This document shows positions 34,410-42,905 of a stretch of 64,000 bases of DNA, one piece after another. The notes under the pieces were generated by a model. It was not told the DNA's origin. It did not search any database and saw only the letters and a list, made by a program, of their open reading frames with translations. How positions within the stretch are numbered: the first letter of the stretch is position 1; every line of letters starts with the position of its first letter. Position numbers and translations under genes: made by a program. This DNA is from Solidesulfovibrio sp. (lineage in GTDB: Bacteria > Desulfobacterota > Desulfovibrionia > Desulfovibrionales > Desulfovibrionaceae), in assembly GCF_038562415.1 (NCBI RefSeq), contig NZ_JBCFBA010000024.1, positions 1-64,000 on the forward strand, in the 5' to 3' direction.

Positions 34410-34969
34410 GGGGCGGTGGTTCCGGCCAGGTTGGCCTCGATGGCGGCGCGCTGGGCCGGGTCGAGCTGTTCGGCCACGGCCGAGGCGGCGCGGCCGGCTA
34501 ACTCCCGTTCCTCGGGGGTCAGGCCCGGCAGGGCCATGGCCCTGCCCAGGCGCCAGTAGGCCCAGTAGGGGTCCTGGGGCAGGCCGTCGCCCTTGGCCAG
34601 AGCCAGGCCCAGAGCGAGGTGCCCCTGGGGCGAGCCGGCCTCGGCGGCCCGGAGGTACCAGTGGGCGGCCAGGGTCGGGTCGGGGCGGCCGGCCAGGCCC
34701 GCGGCGGCCAGTCGGCCGCGCGCCGCGGCCGCGCCCGGGTCGCCGGCGGCAAAGGCCGCCTCCAGGCACAGTGCCGCCTCACGGGCCGCCTGCGGGGCCA
34801 CGGGCGGCGTTTCCAGCCGGGTAAGGGCCGCCCGGGCCAGGTCCTTGGCCGTGGCCTCGGCGGGCAGGCCCGGACAGCCGGCGGCCAGGGCGAGCCCCGC
34901 CCCAAGCGCGGCCAGCGCCGCCGACAGGCCGAGCAGGCCGGCCCGAAGGCGGGAAACGCGGCCGGCCAT
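34406..34969 (-). CDS. Sel1-repeat lipoprotein
   Basis: A 187-residue protein with an N-terminal signal peptide ending in a lipobox (LALAAGC), so it should be an exported lipoprotein. The body has two or three Sel1-like repeats (AAHWYLRAAEAGSPQGHLALG, then DPYWAYWRLGRAMA), which fold as alpha-solenoids and bind other proteins. The ATG at 34969, just after the cheD stop, was preferred to one at 34996 inside cheD. It lies between cheD and the giant glycosyltransferase and overlaps the latter by four bases. It may hold an envelope complex that links signalling to glycan transfer. Confidence 0.72.
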   Translation of the reverse strand: MAGRVSRLRAGLLGLSAALAALGAGLALAAGCPGLPAEATAKDLARAALTRLETPPVAPQAAREAALCLEAAFAAGDPGAAAARGRLAAAGLAGRPDPTLAAHWYLRAAEAGSPQGHLALGLALAKGDGLPQDPYWAYWRLGRAMALPGLTPEERELAGRAASAVAEQLDPAQRAAIEANLAGTTAP

Positions 34970-34974
34970 GCCGG

Positions 34975-35499
34975 CTAACGCGTGGCGTCGCCGCATTTGT
35001 TGGCGACGTTGTTGTTGAGCAGCCGCACGAAGATCTCGCCCGAGCTCGAGGCGAAGACGATCTTGCGGCCGCGTTCGCCGCCCACGTTGGAGGCGGCCAC
35101 GCGAAGGCCCAGCGCGGCCAGGCTGGCGAAGGCCACCTCGACGTTGCGCCGGCCCACGGACATGTCCTCGGCGAACAGGGCGCTGGCCCCGCCGAAGACC
35201 TTGCACTCGATCTCGCCGAGGGCCACGCCCCGGCGTTGCATGCGCTGGACCACGGTGGCGATGGCCGTGTCCACGAACTTGTAGGGGGTCTGGTCCGGGC
35301 TGTGGAGGCGGTATTCCGAGGCCTTGGGCAACAGGGCGTGGAAGATGCCGGCCAGGCCGCGGCGCGGCGCGAAAAAGGTGACGGCCACGCAGGAGCCGAG
35401 CACGGTGTGGGCCATGGTCGGCCGTTCGTAGAGCCCGCCCTGGGCCACGTTGAGGAAGGCCAGGGCATGGCCGGGAAAGCGTTCTAAAAGGCCTTGCAT
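34975..35499 (-). CDS. cheD: Chemoreceptor glutamine deamidase CheD
   Basis: A 174-residue CheD protein. The catalytic cysteine is Cys37 in VLGSCVAV and the histidine is His54 in AGIFHALLP; the nearby TFFAPRRG fits the fold. The region CKVFGGASALF is the usual substrate- and CheC-facing surface. CheD deamidates chemoreceptor glutamines and can be held by CheC, but no cheC gene is present here. It overlaps the receiver gene by 16 bases and is followed six bases later by a Sel1 lipoprotein, so it is encoded within the chemosensory part of a polysaccharide operon. Its partners may be the two chemoreceptors in this window. Confidence 0.9.
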   Translation of the reverse strand: MQGLLERFPGHALAFLNVAQGGLYERPTMAHTVLGSCVAVTFFAPRRGLAGIFHALLPKASEYRLHSPDQTPYKFVDTAIATVVQRMQRRGVALGEIECKVFGGASALFAEDMSVGRRNVEVAFASLAALGLRVAASNVGGERGRKIVFASSSGEIFVRLLNNNVANKCGDATR

Positions 35500-35936
35500 G
35501 GGAACTCTTCGTCGGCGGGATCGTCGCTTAAGGGATTGTCGGCCAGGCCCAGGCTGGCCAGCGCTTCCCGGAGGGTTTGGGGTGAAAAGGGCTTGGTGAC
35601 GTAGGCCTGGGCGCCGGATTCGAACTGGGCCCGCAGCATGTTGTCCGGGTCGTCGAGGCTGGAGAGCATGACGGCCGGGGTGCGGCGGTGTTCGGGGACG
35701 CCCTTGGCGGCCTCGACGCGGCGGATGCCGGCCAGGGCGTCGTGGCCGGAGAGCACGGGCATGAGGATGTCCATGATGACGAGGTCGAAGGGTTGGCCTT
35801 GCTCGATGGCCTGGATGAACAGGGTGATGGCCTCGCGGCCGTTGGCGGCCTCGGCCGTGGTGAAAAGGCCCTCCAGGGCCTGGACGATGAGGTAGCGCTG
35901 GTACCGGCTGTCGTCGACGATGAGCACGCGCGGCAT
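35484..35936 (-). CDS. Single-domain response regulator
   Basis: A 150-residue stand-alone receiver. Conserved residues are Asp8 and Asp9 in IVDDSRYQ, the phospho-acceptor Asp56 in VIMDILMP, the switch region VMLSSLDD, and Lys115 in YVTKPFSP. It has no output domain, like CheY, and should be phosphorylated by the CheA encoded just upstream (28-base gap). A short acidic tail (SDDPADEEF) follows the last helix. It overlaps the cheD gene by 16 bases. It could either bind the flagellar motor or control polysaccharide output, and its location favours the second. Confidence 0.9.
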   Translation of the reverse strand: MPRVLIVDDSRYQRYLIVQALEGLFTTAEAANGREAITLFIQAIEQGQPFDLVIMDILMPVLSGHDALAGIRRVEAAKGVPEHRRTPAVMLSSLDDPDNMLRAQFESGAQAYVTKPFSPQTLREALASLGLADNPLSDDPADEEFPCKAF

Positions 35937-35964
35937 GGTCGGCCCTCCGTATCCCTTGAAAGTC

Positions 35965-37581
35965 TCAGGCGCCGCCGTCCGTGGCCTTGGCGGCGCGCAG
36001 CAATTCCGGAACATCCACCACCAGGGCCATGTCGCCGGCTTCGGTGACCGTGCCGCCGAGCACGCCCGGCACCTTGCCCAGGGCCCGGCCCAGGTGCTTG
36101 AGCACGGCCTGGCGCCGCCCGACCACGCCGTCCACGACCAGCCCGGCCCGGCCTTCCTCCCGACGCACGGTCACCACATGGGAGCAGGCGGGCGCGTCGC
36201 CGTCAAGCCCGAAGAAATGGCGCAGGCACACCAGCGGCGTGGCCACGCCGCGCAGGTCCATGACCCCGCGCCCCTGGCGCAACGCCAGGCCCGGCGGCAA
36301 CTCCAGGCATTCCTCCACGTAGTCGAGGTGCAGGAAGTAGGTCTCCTCGCCCAGGCGCACTTCCAGGCAGTCGATGATGGCCAGGGAGACGGGCAGGCGC
36401 AGGGTGAAGACCGTGCCTTCGCCGACGGTCGAGGCCACGTCGACGCGGCCGCGCAGGGCGGCGATGCCCTCGCGCACGGCGTCCATGCCCACGCCCCGGC
36501 CCGAAACCGCCCCCACGACCTCGGCCGTGGACAGGCCCGGCAGGAAAATGAGCTCCAGGGCGGCGGCGGGGTCGTAGGCCCGCCCCGGGTCGAGGCGCCC
36601 GGCGGCCACGGCCTTTTGCCACAGCTTGCGGCCGTCGATGCCGCCGCCGTCGTCGCGGATGGCGATGACCACGTCGTTGCCTTCCTGGCGGGCGGACAGG
36701 GCGATGGTGCCCCGGCGGGCCTTGCCCAGGGCCTGGCGCACGTCGGGGGCCTCGATGCCGTGGTCCACGGCGTTTCGCAGCAGGTGGATGCAGGGGGTGT
36801 TGAGCTGCTCGATGACGGCCTTGTCGAGTTCGGTGTTCTCGCCGTCCATGACCAGCTCCACGTCCTTGCCCAGGGCGGCGCTGGCGTCGCGCACCAGCCG
36901 GCGGTACTTGGGAAAGCTCACCTTGATGGGCAGCAGGCGCAGCCCCAGGACCTGGTCGCGCAAAAGCGCCGCCAGGCGTTCGACCTCCTCGGCCACGTCG
37001 CGCAGCTCGACGTCGGCCCGGCGCAGGGACAGGGAGGCCAGCCTGGCCTGGGCGATGCCCAGTTCGCCCACGCGGTCCACCAGGATGTCCAGTTCGCGAG
37101 CCGGGATGGAGAGTTTCTTGATGCGTTCGTCGGGGCTGGCCTCGGCCAGGGGGGGCTCGTCGGCGGGGAGGGCGGCGGCAGCGGCGGCGCCGGGTTCCGG
37201 TCGCGCGAGCAGGGCGGCCAGGCGGGCCATTTCCGGGGCCACGTCGCGGTTTCGAGCGGCCTTGGGGTTTTCGGCCATGGAGCGGATGACGTCGAAGACG
37301 GCCAGCAATTCGCCGATGAGCCCCGGCTCCACGGGCCGGCCACCCTGGCGCACGGTGTCGAGGACGGACTCCACGGCATGGCACAGGTCGGCCAGGGGGA
37401 CGGCGCCCACGGCGCCGGCGTCGCCCTTGATGGTGTGGGCGGCCCGGAACACGGCGGCCACCTTGGCGCCGAGCACGCCCGGGCCGGCGGTTTCCAGGTC
37501 GAGGATGGCCGCTTCGATGCCGCGCAGCTGCTCCAGGCAGCTCTCGGCGAACAGTTCGAAAATTCTGTCTTCTTCGGCCAT
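35965..37581 (-). CDS. cheA: Chemotaxis-type histidine kinase CheA
   Basis: A 538-residue CheA. Residues 1-105 form the Hpt domain with phosphorylated His49 in RAAHTIKGDAG. An Ala-rich linker follows without a clear P2 domain. Then come the dimerisation helices (IPARELDILVDRVGELGI), the HATPase domain with N-box NAVDHGIEAP, DDGGGIDG and GRGVGMDAV, and a C-terminal CheW-like regulatory domain. At 538 residues it is shorter than E. coli CheA (654) because P2 is lacking. The ATG at 37581 fits the start of Hpt. It lies in a minus-strand run with flippase and AlkP-superfamily genes upstream and a receiver and cheD downstream. Confidence 0.93.
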   Translation of the reverse strand: MAEEDRIFELFAESCLEQLRGIEAAILDLETAGPGVLGAKVAAVFRAAHTIKGDAGAVGAVPLADLCHAVESVLDTVRQGGRPVEPGLIGELLAVFDVIRSMAENPKAARNRDVAPEMARLAALLARPEPGAAAAAALPADEPPLAEASPDERIKKLSIPARELDILVDRVGELGIAQARLASLSLRRADVELRDVAEEVERLAALLRDQVLGLRLLPIKVSFPKYRRLVRDASAALGKDVELVMDGENTELDKAVIEQLNTPCIHLLRNAVDHGIEAPDVRQALGKARRGTIALSARQEGNDVVIAIRDDGGGIDGRKLWQKAVAAGRLDPGRAYDPAAALELIFLPGLSTAEVVGAVSGRGVGMDAVREGIAALRGRVDVASTVGEGTVFTLRLPVSLAIIDCLEVRLGEETYFLHLDYVEECLELPPGLALRQGRGVMDLRGVATPLVCLRHFFGLDGDAPACSHVVTVRREEGRAGLVVDGVVGRRQAVLKHLGRALGKVPGVLGGTVTEAGDMALVVDVPELLRAAKATDGGA

Positions 37582-37653
37582 GTGGTGGCGCGGTGCGACG
37601 CGCCAGACCAGCTTACGGCCCAACCGTCCCGGAGGCAAGGGGCCGTGGCCCGC

Positions 37654-39276
37654 CTACATGTAGCCCAGGTCCGACAGTTCGTCGGCGATGCGGGCGGCGG
37701 CCTCGCCGTCGGTGCCCGGGGCGGCGGCCCCGGCGGCCGGGCCGGCCGTGACGGCCGGGGGCCGGGCGGCCAGGGTTTCGGGGGTGAAGGCGGCGGCCAG
37801 CACCCGGCCGTCCATGGTGTCGGGCACGGCCTCGCCCAGGGCGTAGAGCAGCGTCGGCGTCACGTCGGGCATGGCCGCGTCGGCCAGGGTCACGCCGGCG
37901 GCCACGCCCGGGCCGCGCAGGGCGAAGACGCCGTGCTGTTCGTGGCGGCCGCTCCATTTGTGGGGCGCGAAAAGCCCGGCCGGCGCGCCCTGGCCGTAGA
38001 GCGCGATCTCGTGGGGCACGAGCACCTGGTAGCCCGGGCCGCACAGCGTCACCACGTCCGGGGCGTCGGCCACGGCCTGCCCGGCGTAGAGCTCCTCCCG
38101 GGCGTGGACGGCGGCGAAGGGATGCCGGCCGGTTTCGGGGTCGACGATGGCCAGCAAGCCAGCCTTGAGCCGGGCGGTCAGGGCCGGCCGGTCGGCCTCG
38201 GCCACCACGGCGGGATTGAAGAAGATGCCGCCGGCGATGCCCTCGGAGACGCAGGCCGTGCGCTCCCAGTCCACGATGGCCGAAAAGAGGTTGTTGATGC
38301 GGGCGTGGGCCCTGGATTTGGCCCGCCGCCGGGCGGTCAGGACGGATTCGGGCAGGATCGCCCTGGCCAGGGCGGCCAGGGCCCGGCGCGGGGCCGAGGG
38401 CTTGCGCCCGGCCAGGGCGGTCAGCTCGCCCGAAAGCACGAGCAAGCCCTGGTCCAGGAGCCAGCGGTTGAGGAAAATGGCCCGGCGCAGGGGGCCGGCC
38501 CCGTGGTCGGACACCAGCGCCACGGCCGTGTCCGGCGGGCAGGCGGCGAGAATGCGGCCCAGGGCCGCGTCGAGGCGTTCGTAGACGGCCTCGATGGCCC
38601 CCCCGAGCTTGCCGTGGAGCGGATGGGCCGGGTCGCGGTAGGCCCAGAAGAAATGCTGCACCCGGTCGGATTCCATGAATACCGAGCAGAAGTAATCGAG
38701 GGGCCGGCGGGCCATGAGCCACAGGGTCAGCTCGCAGCGCGCGTCCACGCCGGCAAGCAGGTTTCGCAGGTAGCGGCCGGGGTCGGGGTCGAGCTTGGGC
38801 GAGTCGCGGCACACGCCGAAGCGGGCCTCGATTTCGGCCTGCAGTTCGGGCGGGTGGACGAAGGTCGCGGCATCGGAGGGCGTGAACATGCCCGGGATGA
38901 CGAAACCGCCGTGGCCCAGGGCGTCCGGCGGCCAGGTCACGGGCACGTTGACCGCGCCGGCCGCCCGGCCCCGGGCGTCCAGGACGGACCAGACCGGCGC
39001 GGCCCGGCGCATGGCCGCCGAGACGAAGCGCACCTCGTGGGTTGCCGGGTCCAGGGTCAGGGCGTCGAAGATGCCGTGGCGGCCGGGCGAGGCGCCGGTG
39101 GCGAAACTCGTCCAGGCAACCGGCGTCACGGGCGGCACGGTGGAGCACAGCGGCCCGTGGGCGCCGTCCTCGAGGAATCTGGCCAGAACGGGCAGGCGCC
39201 CGGCGGCGATGAGCGGTTTGATGACGTCGAAGGTGGCCCCGTCCCAGCCGACGACCACCAGGCGTTGTGCCTTCAT
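37654..39276 (-). CDS. AlkP-superfamily phosphodiesterase
   Basis: A 540-residue protein of the alkaline phosphatase superfamily, nucleotide pyrophosphatase/phosphodiesterase branch. The N-terminus VVVGWDGATFDVI carries the first metal-binding aspartate. PPVTPVAWTSFATG contains the likely nucleophile threonine, and ALVSDHGAGP supplies the Asp-His metal ligands. The C-terminus ends RIADELSDLGYM, common to a group in polysaccharide clusters. Such proteins may add or remove phosphoglycerol or other phosphate groups on glycans. There is no signal peptide. Its ATG overlaps the flippase stop (ATGA), so it is part of the same operon. Confidence 0.88.
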   Translation of the reverse strand: MKAQRLVVVGWDGATFDVIKPLIAAGRLPVLARFLEDGAHGPLCSTVPPVTPVAWTSFATGASPGRHGIFDALTLDPATHEVRFVSAAMRRAAPVWSVLDARGRAAGAVNVPVTWPPDALGHGGFVIPGMFTPSDAATFVHPPELQAEIEARFGVCRDSPKLDPDPGRYLRNLLAGVDARCELTLWLMARRPLDYFCSVFMESDRVQHFFWAYRDPAHPLHGKLGGAIEAVYERLDAALGRILAACPPDTAVALVSDHGAGPLRRAIFLNRWLLDQGLLVLSGELTALAGRKPSAPRRALAALARAILPESVLTARRRAKSRAHARINNLFSAIVDWERTACVSEGIAGGIFFNPAVVAEADRPALTARLKAGLLAIVDPETGRHPFAAVHAREELYAGQAVADAPDVVTLCGPGYQVLVPHEIALYGQGAPAGLFAPHKWSGRHEQHGVFALRGPGVAAGVTLADAAMPDVTPTLLYALGEAVPDTMDGRVLAAAFTPETLAARPPAVTAGPAAGAAAPGTDGEAAARIADELSDLGYM

Positions 39277-40733
39277 GGGTTTTCTCCGGGCCGGCCCGCC
39301 GGAGCGGGGCCGGGTTGCATGACGGAGCGCAGTTCCGCCAGGTCGTGGGGGCCGAAGGCCTTGAGGCCCACCAGGACGCCGCAGTAGACCACGGTCCCGG
39401 CGGCCAGGCCGGCCAGCGGCAGGTGGCGCAGCGGGAAGCAGGCCCCCAGGCAGGCCCCGCCGGCGCACAGCACCCGCACGAGCGCCCCCAGGCCGTGGGC
39501 GCGAAAGCCGTGTCGGGCGGCGAAACGGGTGGAGAAGACCAGCAGCCACAGGTAGGAGCAAAGCGCCACCACGGCCGAGCCCACGGCGCCGTACCGCGGC
39601 ACGGCGTACCAGTTGCCGGCGGCGTTGAGGGCCAGGGCGGCCGCCGCGTAGTAGAGGGCGTAGCGCTGCCGGCCGATGGCCACCAGGACGTTGTTGACGA
39701 GCATGTCCAGGGCCAGGGGGGCCAGGGCCAGGGAAAGCAGGCGCAGGACCATGGCCGAGCCCTCGAATTTCTGGCCGAACAGCAGCACGCAGGCCGGCTC
39801 GGCGAAAAAGGCCAGCAGGATGGAGGGCAGGGCCATGACGTGCAGGGTGTGGCGGAACAGCAGGCGGAAAAGCCGCCGCGCCCCCAGGGGATCGACGGGC
39901 GCCAGCCGGGACAGGGCCGGAAAGGCGGCCAGCATCAGCGCCTGGGGCAGGATTTCCAGCTTGAGGATGAATTCGTGGGGGGCCTGGAAGTCGGCCACGG
40001 CGGCCAGGTCGGCCCAGAAGGACAGGGCCAGGGTGTTGGCCCGAAACAGGTTCTGGTGGAAGAAGATGCCCAGTCCCACCACGGCCGATTCGGCGCACAT
40101 GCGCCAAAGCGCCGCCGTCCCGAAGCGAAACGTCGGCCGCACCAGCCGGCCGGCGGCCACGCGCCAGACAAGCGCCATGTGCAGCCCGGCGGCCAGGGCC
40201 AGGCCGGCCAGGACGCCGGTGTAGCCGAGGTCCAGCCACAGTGCCGCGCCGACAAAGGCCATGGAGGCCAGGCCCGAAACGATGGACAGGGGCGGTTCGT
40301 AGCCCATGCGCTCCCTGGCCTGGAACACGGCGCAGCCGAGCATGGCCAGGGAGCGCATGGCCTCGACGCCAAAGGCCAGGCCCAGGCCCAGGACGGCCTG
40401 GCGGCCGTAGCCGCCGAAAACGGGCACGGCGGCAAGCCCCAGCCCGGCCAGGGCGATCATGGCCAGGCGCAGCACCAGGGCCTGGCCGACGAGGGCCGGG
40501 GCGGCGGCCGGGGCGGCGGCCATCTCGCGGATCATGATCTGCTGGATGCCGAAATAGGTCAGGGCGGCCACGGCCCCGGCCAGGGCGGTCAGCGAGGCGT
40601 ATTCGCCGTAGGCGTCAAGGGGCAGGCCCCGGGCCACGGCCAGGAGCACGAAAAAACCGCTGGCGATCTGGATGAGGCGCGAGACGGCCAGGGCCAGGAA
40701 GTTGCGGGCCAGGGAACGGGGCGGCGGCGTCAC
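39273..40733 (-). CDS. Wzx-type polysaccharide flippase
   Basis: A 486-residue membrane protein with about twelve to fourteen hydrophobic segments. The opening LARNFLALAVSRLIQIASGFF and the pair AYGEYASLTALAG are typical of RfbX/Wzx flippases of the MATE-like MOP superfamily, which flip lipid-linked sugar repeat units to the periplasm. The GTG at 40733 was chosen; a TTG at 40823 would add a Pro/Arg-rich 30-residue leader that does not look like this family. It lies 118 bases downstream of the HlyD-like gene, and its stop overlaps the AlkP-family start. With Wza, Wzc and Wzy nearby it completes a Wzx/Wzy-type pathway. Confidence 0.88.
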   Translation of the reverse strand: MTPPPRSLARNFLALAVSRLIQIASGFFVLLAVARGLPLDAYGEYASLTALAGAVAALTYFGIQQIMIREMAAAPAAAPALVGQALVLRLAMIALAGLGLAAVPVFGGYGRQAVLGLGLAFGVEAMRSLAMLGCAVFQARERMGYEPPLSIVSGLASMAFVGAALWLDLGYTGVLAGLALAAGLHMALVWRVAAGRLVRPTFRFGTAALWRMCAESAVVGLGIFFHQNLFRANTLALSFWADLAAVADFQAPHEFILKLEILPQALMLAAFPALSRLAPVDPLGARRLFRLLFRHTLHVMALPSILLAFFAEPACVLLFGQKFEGSAMVLRLLSLALAPLALDMLVNNVLVAIGRQRYALYYAAAALALNAAGNWYAVPRYGAVGSAVVALCSYLWLLVFSTRFAARHGFRAHGLGALVRVLCAGGACLGACFPLRHLPLAGLAAGTVVYCGVLVGLKAFGPHDLAELRSVMQPGPAPAGRPGENP

Positions 40734-40851
40734 GCGTCGGGCCTGTCCCGGGTATGGCGTGGGGCGGGAAACACGTTTTTCTTCTAGCACGGGACCGGGG
40801 ACCCGTAAACCGCGCTCCGGCAAACGCCGGGGTCGCCAGGCCCCCGGGGAT

Positions 40852-41862
40852 TCAGTTCACGTCCACGGACACGTCGCAGCGCATGCCTTCCTTGATGCGC
40901 ATGTCGGGGTTTTGCAGAGTCATTTCGATCTCGTAAAAGGACGGCTGCTGGAGCATGGCCGGCTGGGCCACGAAGTCGACCTGGCTGATGGTGGTGCGGT
41001 AGGTCTTGTCGGGCATGGCGTGGAAGGTGATGCTCACCTGGTCGCCGACCTTGATCTTCTGGGCGGCGATTTCGTGGACCGAGGCCCGCACGAGCATGGG
41101 GTCCATGCGGCCGATGGACAGAAGCGACGCCTGCTTGGTGAAGGCCATGCCCGGCACCAGGCTGGAGTTGGTCCACAGGACGTAGCCGGACGACGGGGCG
41201 CGGATGTAGCCCACGCGCGGCAGCTTGTGGATGTCCTGGTCCTTGCCGTACTTGGATTTGGCGATGATCACGGCGTTGTCGTAGCGCTGCCTGGCCAGTT
41301 CGCGCTCCTCGATGAGGTAGTCGCGCTGCAGCAGGAGGGTTTCGATTTCCTGGGCGTTGAAGCGCACGTCGTTGGGGGCCACGGCCTTGTCCGCGGCCAG
41401 GTTTTCCAGGTCGGCCTGGTGCTGGCGCATCTGGGCGATCTGGTTCTCCACGATGGACAGGCCGTGTTCGAGGCTGTTGAGCTCGGAGCGCGACAGGGCC
41501 TGCTTTTCGGCCATGAGGTTTTCCAGGGGCAGTTCGTAGGTGATCAGTATCTGGTCCTCGGAGACCGGATCGCCGACCCGAAGCGGCGCCGACAGGATCA
41601 GCAGCCGGCGCATGTCCGAGCCGAGCTCGGTGGCGGATTTCTGTTCGGCGGCCTGTTCCTTGGGCAGCTCGTAGACGTTGGCGGTGACGCCGCTGCCCTG
41701 GGTCTTGCCCTTGTCGGCCTTGGTGACGAAGGGCCAGGTGATTTCGTATTTGATGGGGCAGTAGCTTTTGCCGAGAAAGGTGATGGTCTCGGCCCGGGCC
41801 GTGGCGGCGAGGCTCAGGGCCAGGACGGCCAGGAGGCCGGAAAGGGATTTCATGCGTGTCAT
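40852..41862 (-). CDS. HlyD-like periplasmic adaptor
   Basis: A 336-residue exported protein. A signal peptide (LLAVLALSLAATARA) is followed by a first lipoyl/beta-barrel half (LSAPLRVGDPVSEDQILITYE), a coiled-coil hairpin (residues about 115-205, rich in Glu, Leu and Gln), and the second half with IRAPSSGYVLWTNSSLVPGM and a barrel (KIKVGDQVSITFHAMPDK). This is the fold of membrane-fusion/adaptor proteins. There is no transmembrane anchor besides the signal peptide, and no ABC, RND or MFS pump is adjacent. It is divergent from the wza-like gene with 167 bases between them, so it may take part in polysaccharide export. Confidence 0.82.
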   Translation of the reverse strand: MTRMKSLSGLLAVLALSLAATARAETITFLGKSYCPIKYEITWPFVTKADKGKTQGSGVTANVYELPKEQAAEQKSATELGSDMRRLLILSAPLRVGDPVSEDQILITYELPLENLMAEKQALSRSELNSLEHGLSIVENQIAQMRQHQADLENLAADKAVAPNDVRFNAQEIETLLLQRDYLIEERELARQRYDNAVIIAKSKYGKDQDIHKLPRVGYIRAPSSGYVLWTNSSLVPGMAFTKQASLLSIGRMDPMLVRASVHEIAAQKIKVGDQVSITFHAMPDKTYRTTISQVDFVAQPAMLQQPSFYEIEMTLQNPDMRIKEGMRCDVSVDVN

Positions 41863-42029
41863 ACAGTGCCTGGAGGGCCATTGGGGTTGACGGCGGCAGT
41901 CCGCCCAAAAAGGCGGCCTGGCCGCTTCTACACCATGTCGGTGCGGACCACAACGCGGCCGGGCCCGCCTTGCGTCCGCGCCCGAAATCCCTTACCACAA
42001 GGCATTTCCGAAGCCTCGCAAGGAACCCC

Positions 42030-42905
42030 ATGCCGGCATTTTCCGTCTTTGGCGCCTCGCGCGCCCTCGGTCGCCGCACGCTGCTGGCGGCCCTCGTCGC
42101 CGCCTTGCTGGCGGCGGCCGCCTGCGCCAAGCCGTCGCCGCCGCCGGCGGCGGCCACGTCCCGGACCGCCGCCGGGGCCATGGCGGCGCGCCGGGCCACG
42201 CTGGGCTACGGTGACGAGGTCACCGTGTCCGTGTGGCGCAACGACGACCTCAAGACCACGGCCCGGGTGGACGAGGCCGGCAACATCCACCTGCCCCTGG
42301 CCGGCGAAGTCCGGGCCGGCGGGCGCACCGTGTCGGAGCTGCGCGCCGACGTGGCCGGGGCCTACGCCAGGTATGTCGTCGAGCCGCAGGTGACGGTGAC
42401 GGTGGCCACGCTGCGCAGCCAGACCGCCATCGTGCTCGGCGAGGTCAAGGCCCAGGGCGTGGTGGCCGTGGACCACGACATGAACCTGTTCGAGGCCATC
42501 GCCCGCTCGGGCGGCTTTACGGACAACGCCGGCCGGTCCACGGTGGTGCTGCTGCGCCCCGAGGGCGACACGCCCCGTGCCTACATCCTGGACATGCGCC
42601 TGGGCACGTCCGTGGGCCAGGGCGTGGTCGGGTTCAACCGCTACCTCGAAGGCGGCGACATCCTCTACGTGCCCAAGAGCACCTGGGCCACGGTGGAGGA
42701 GTTCATGGGGCACATGACCTCGGCTTTAAACGCCGTCATCAACGCCGAGCGCTTCGTCATCTTCCTGCCCCAGTTGCGCGACGCGGTGAACAACCTCTTC
42801 CAGGGGCCGACCACCACCACGACGACCATCATCAACCAGCAGTCCCAGCCCGTGGCCGGCGAAGTCTTGAGCAACAGCCAGGGCGGCGTCTTCACGGTGC
42901 AATAG
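42030..42905 (+). CDS. Wza-like polysaccharide export lipoprotein
   Basis: A 291-residue outer-membrane polysaccharide export protein. A lipoprotein signal peptide ends at Cys32 (LAAAACAKP). The poly-export domain follows (LGYGDEVTVSVWRNDDL, VDEAGNIHLPLAGEVRAGG), then SLBB-like repeats (LGEVKAQGVVAVDHDMNLFEAI, ILYVPKSTWATVEEF). The C-terminal part is Thr/Asn/Gln-rich (PTTTTTTIINQQSQ) and may be a flexible end. Wza-type proteins form an octameric channel fed by Wzc. The start ATG 42030 has AAGGA upstream. Its TAG stop overlaps the GTG of the Wzc-like gene by one base. Confidence 0.9.
   Translation: MPAFSVFGASRALGRRTLLAALVAALLAAAACAKPSPPPAAATSRTAAGAMAARRATLGYGDEVTVSVWRNDDLKTTARVDEAGNIHLPLAGEVRAGGRTVSELRADVAGAYARYVVEPQVTVTVATLRSQTAIVLGEVKAQGVVAVDHDMNLFEAIARSGGFTDNAGRSTVVLLRPEGDTPRAYILDMRLGTSVGQGVVGFNRYLEGGDILYVPKSTWATVEEFMGHMTSALNAVINAERFVIFLPQLRDAVNNLFQGPTTTTTTIINQQSQPVAGEVLSNSQGGVFTVQ

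Noticed and set aside
32214-34559. A plus-strand open frame of about 780 codons opposite the giant glycosyltransferase
   Set aside because: The same low-complexity composition, no ribosome-binding site, and a strong membrane protein on the other strand.
35920-39387. A very long open frame (over 1,100 codons) on the plus strand antisense to cheA and the AlkP-family gene
   Set aside because: It is Gly/Arg/His/Gln-rich without family motifs and lies exactly opposite two well-supported genes. Such antisense frames are a by-product of high GC.
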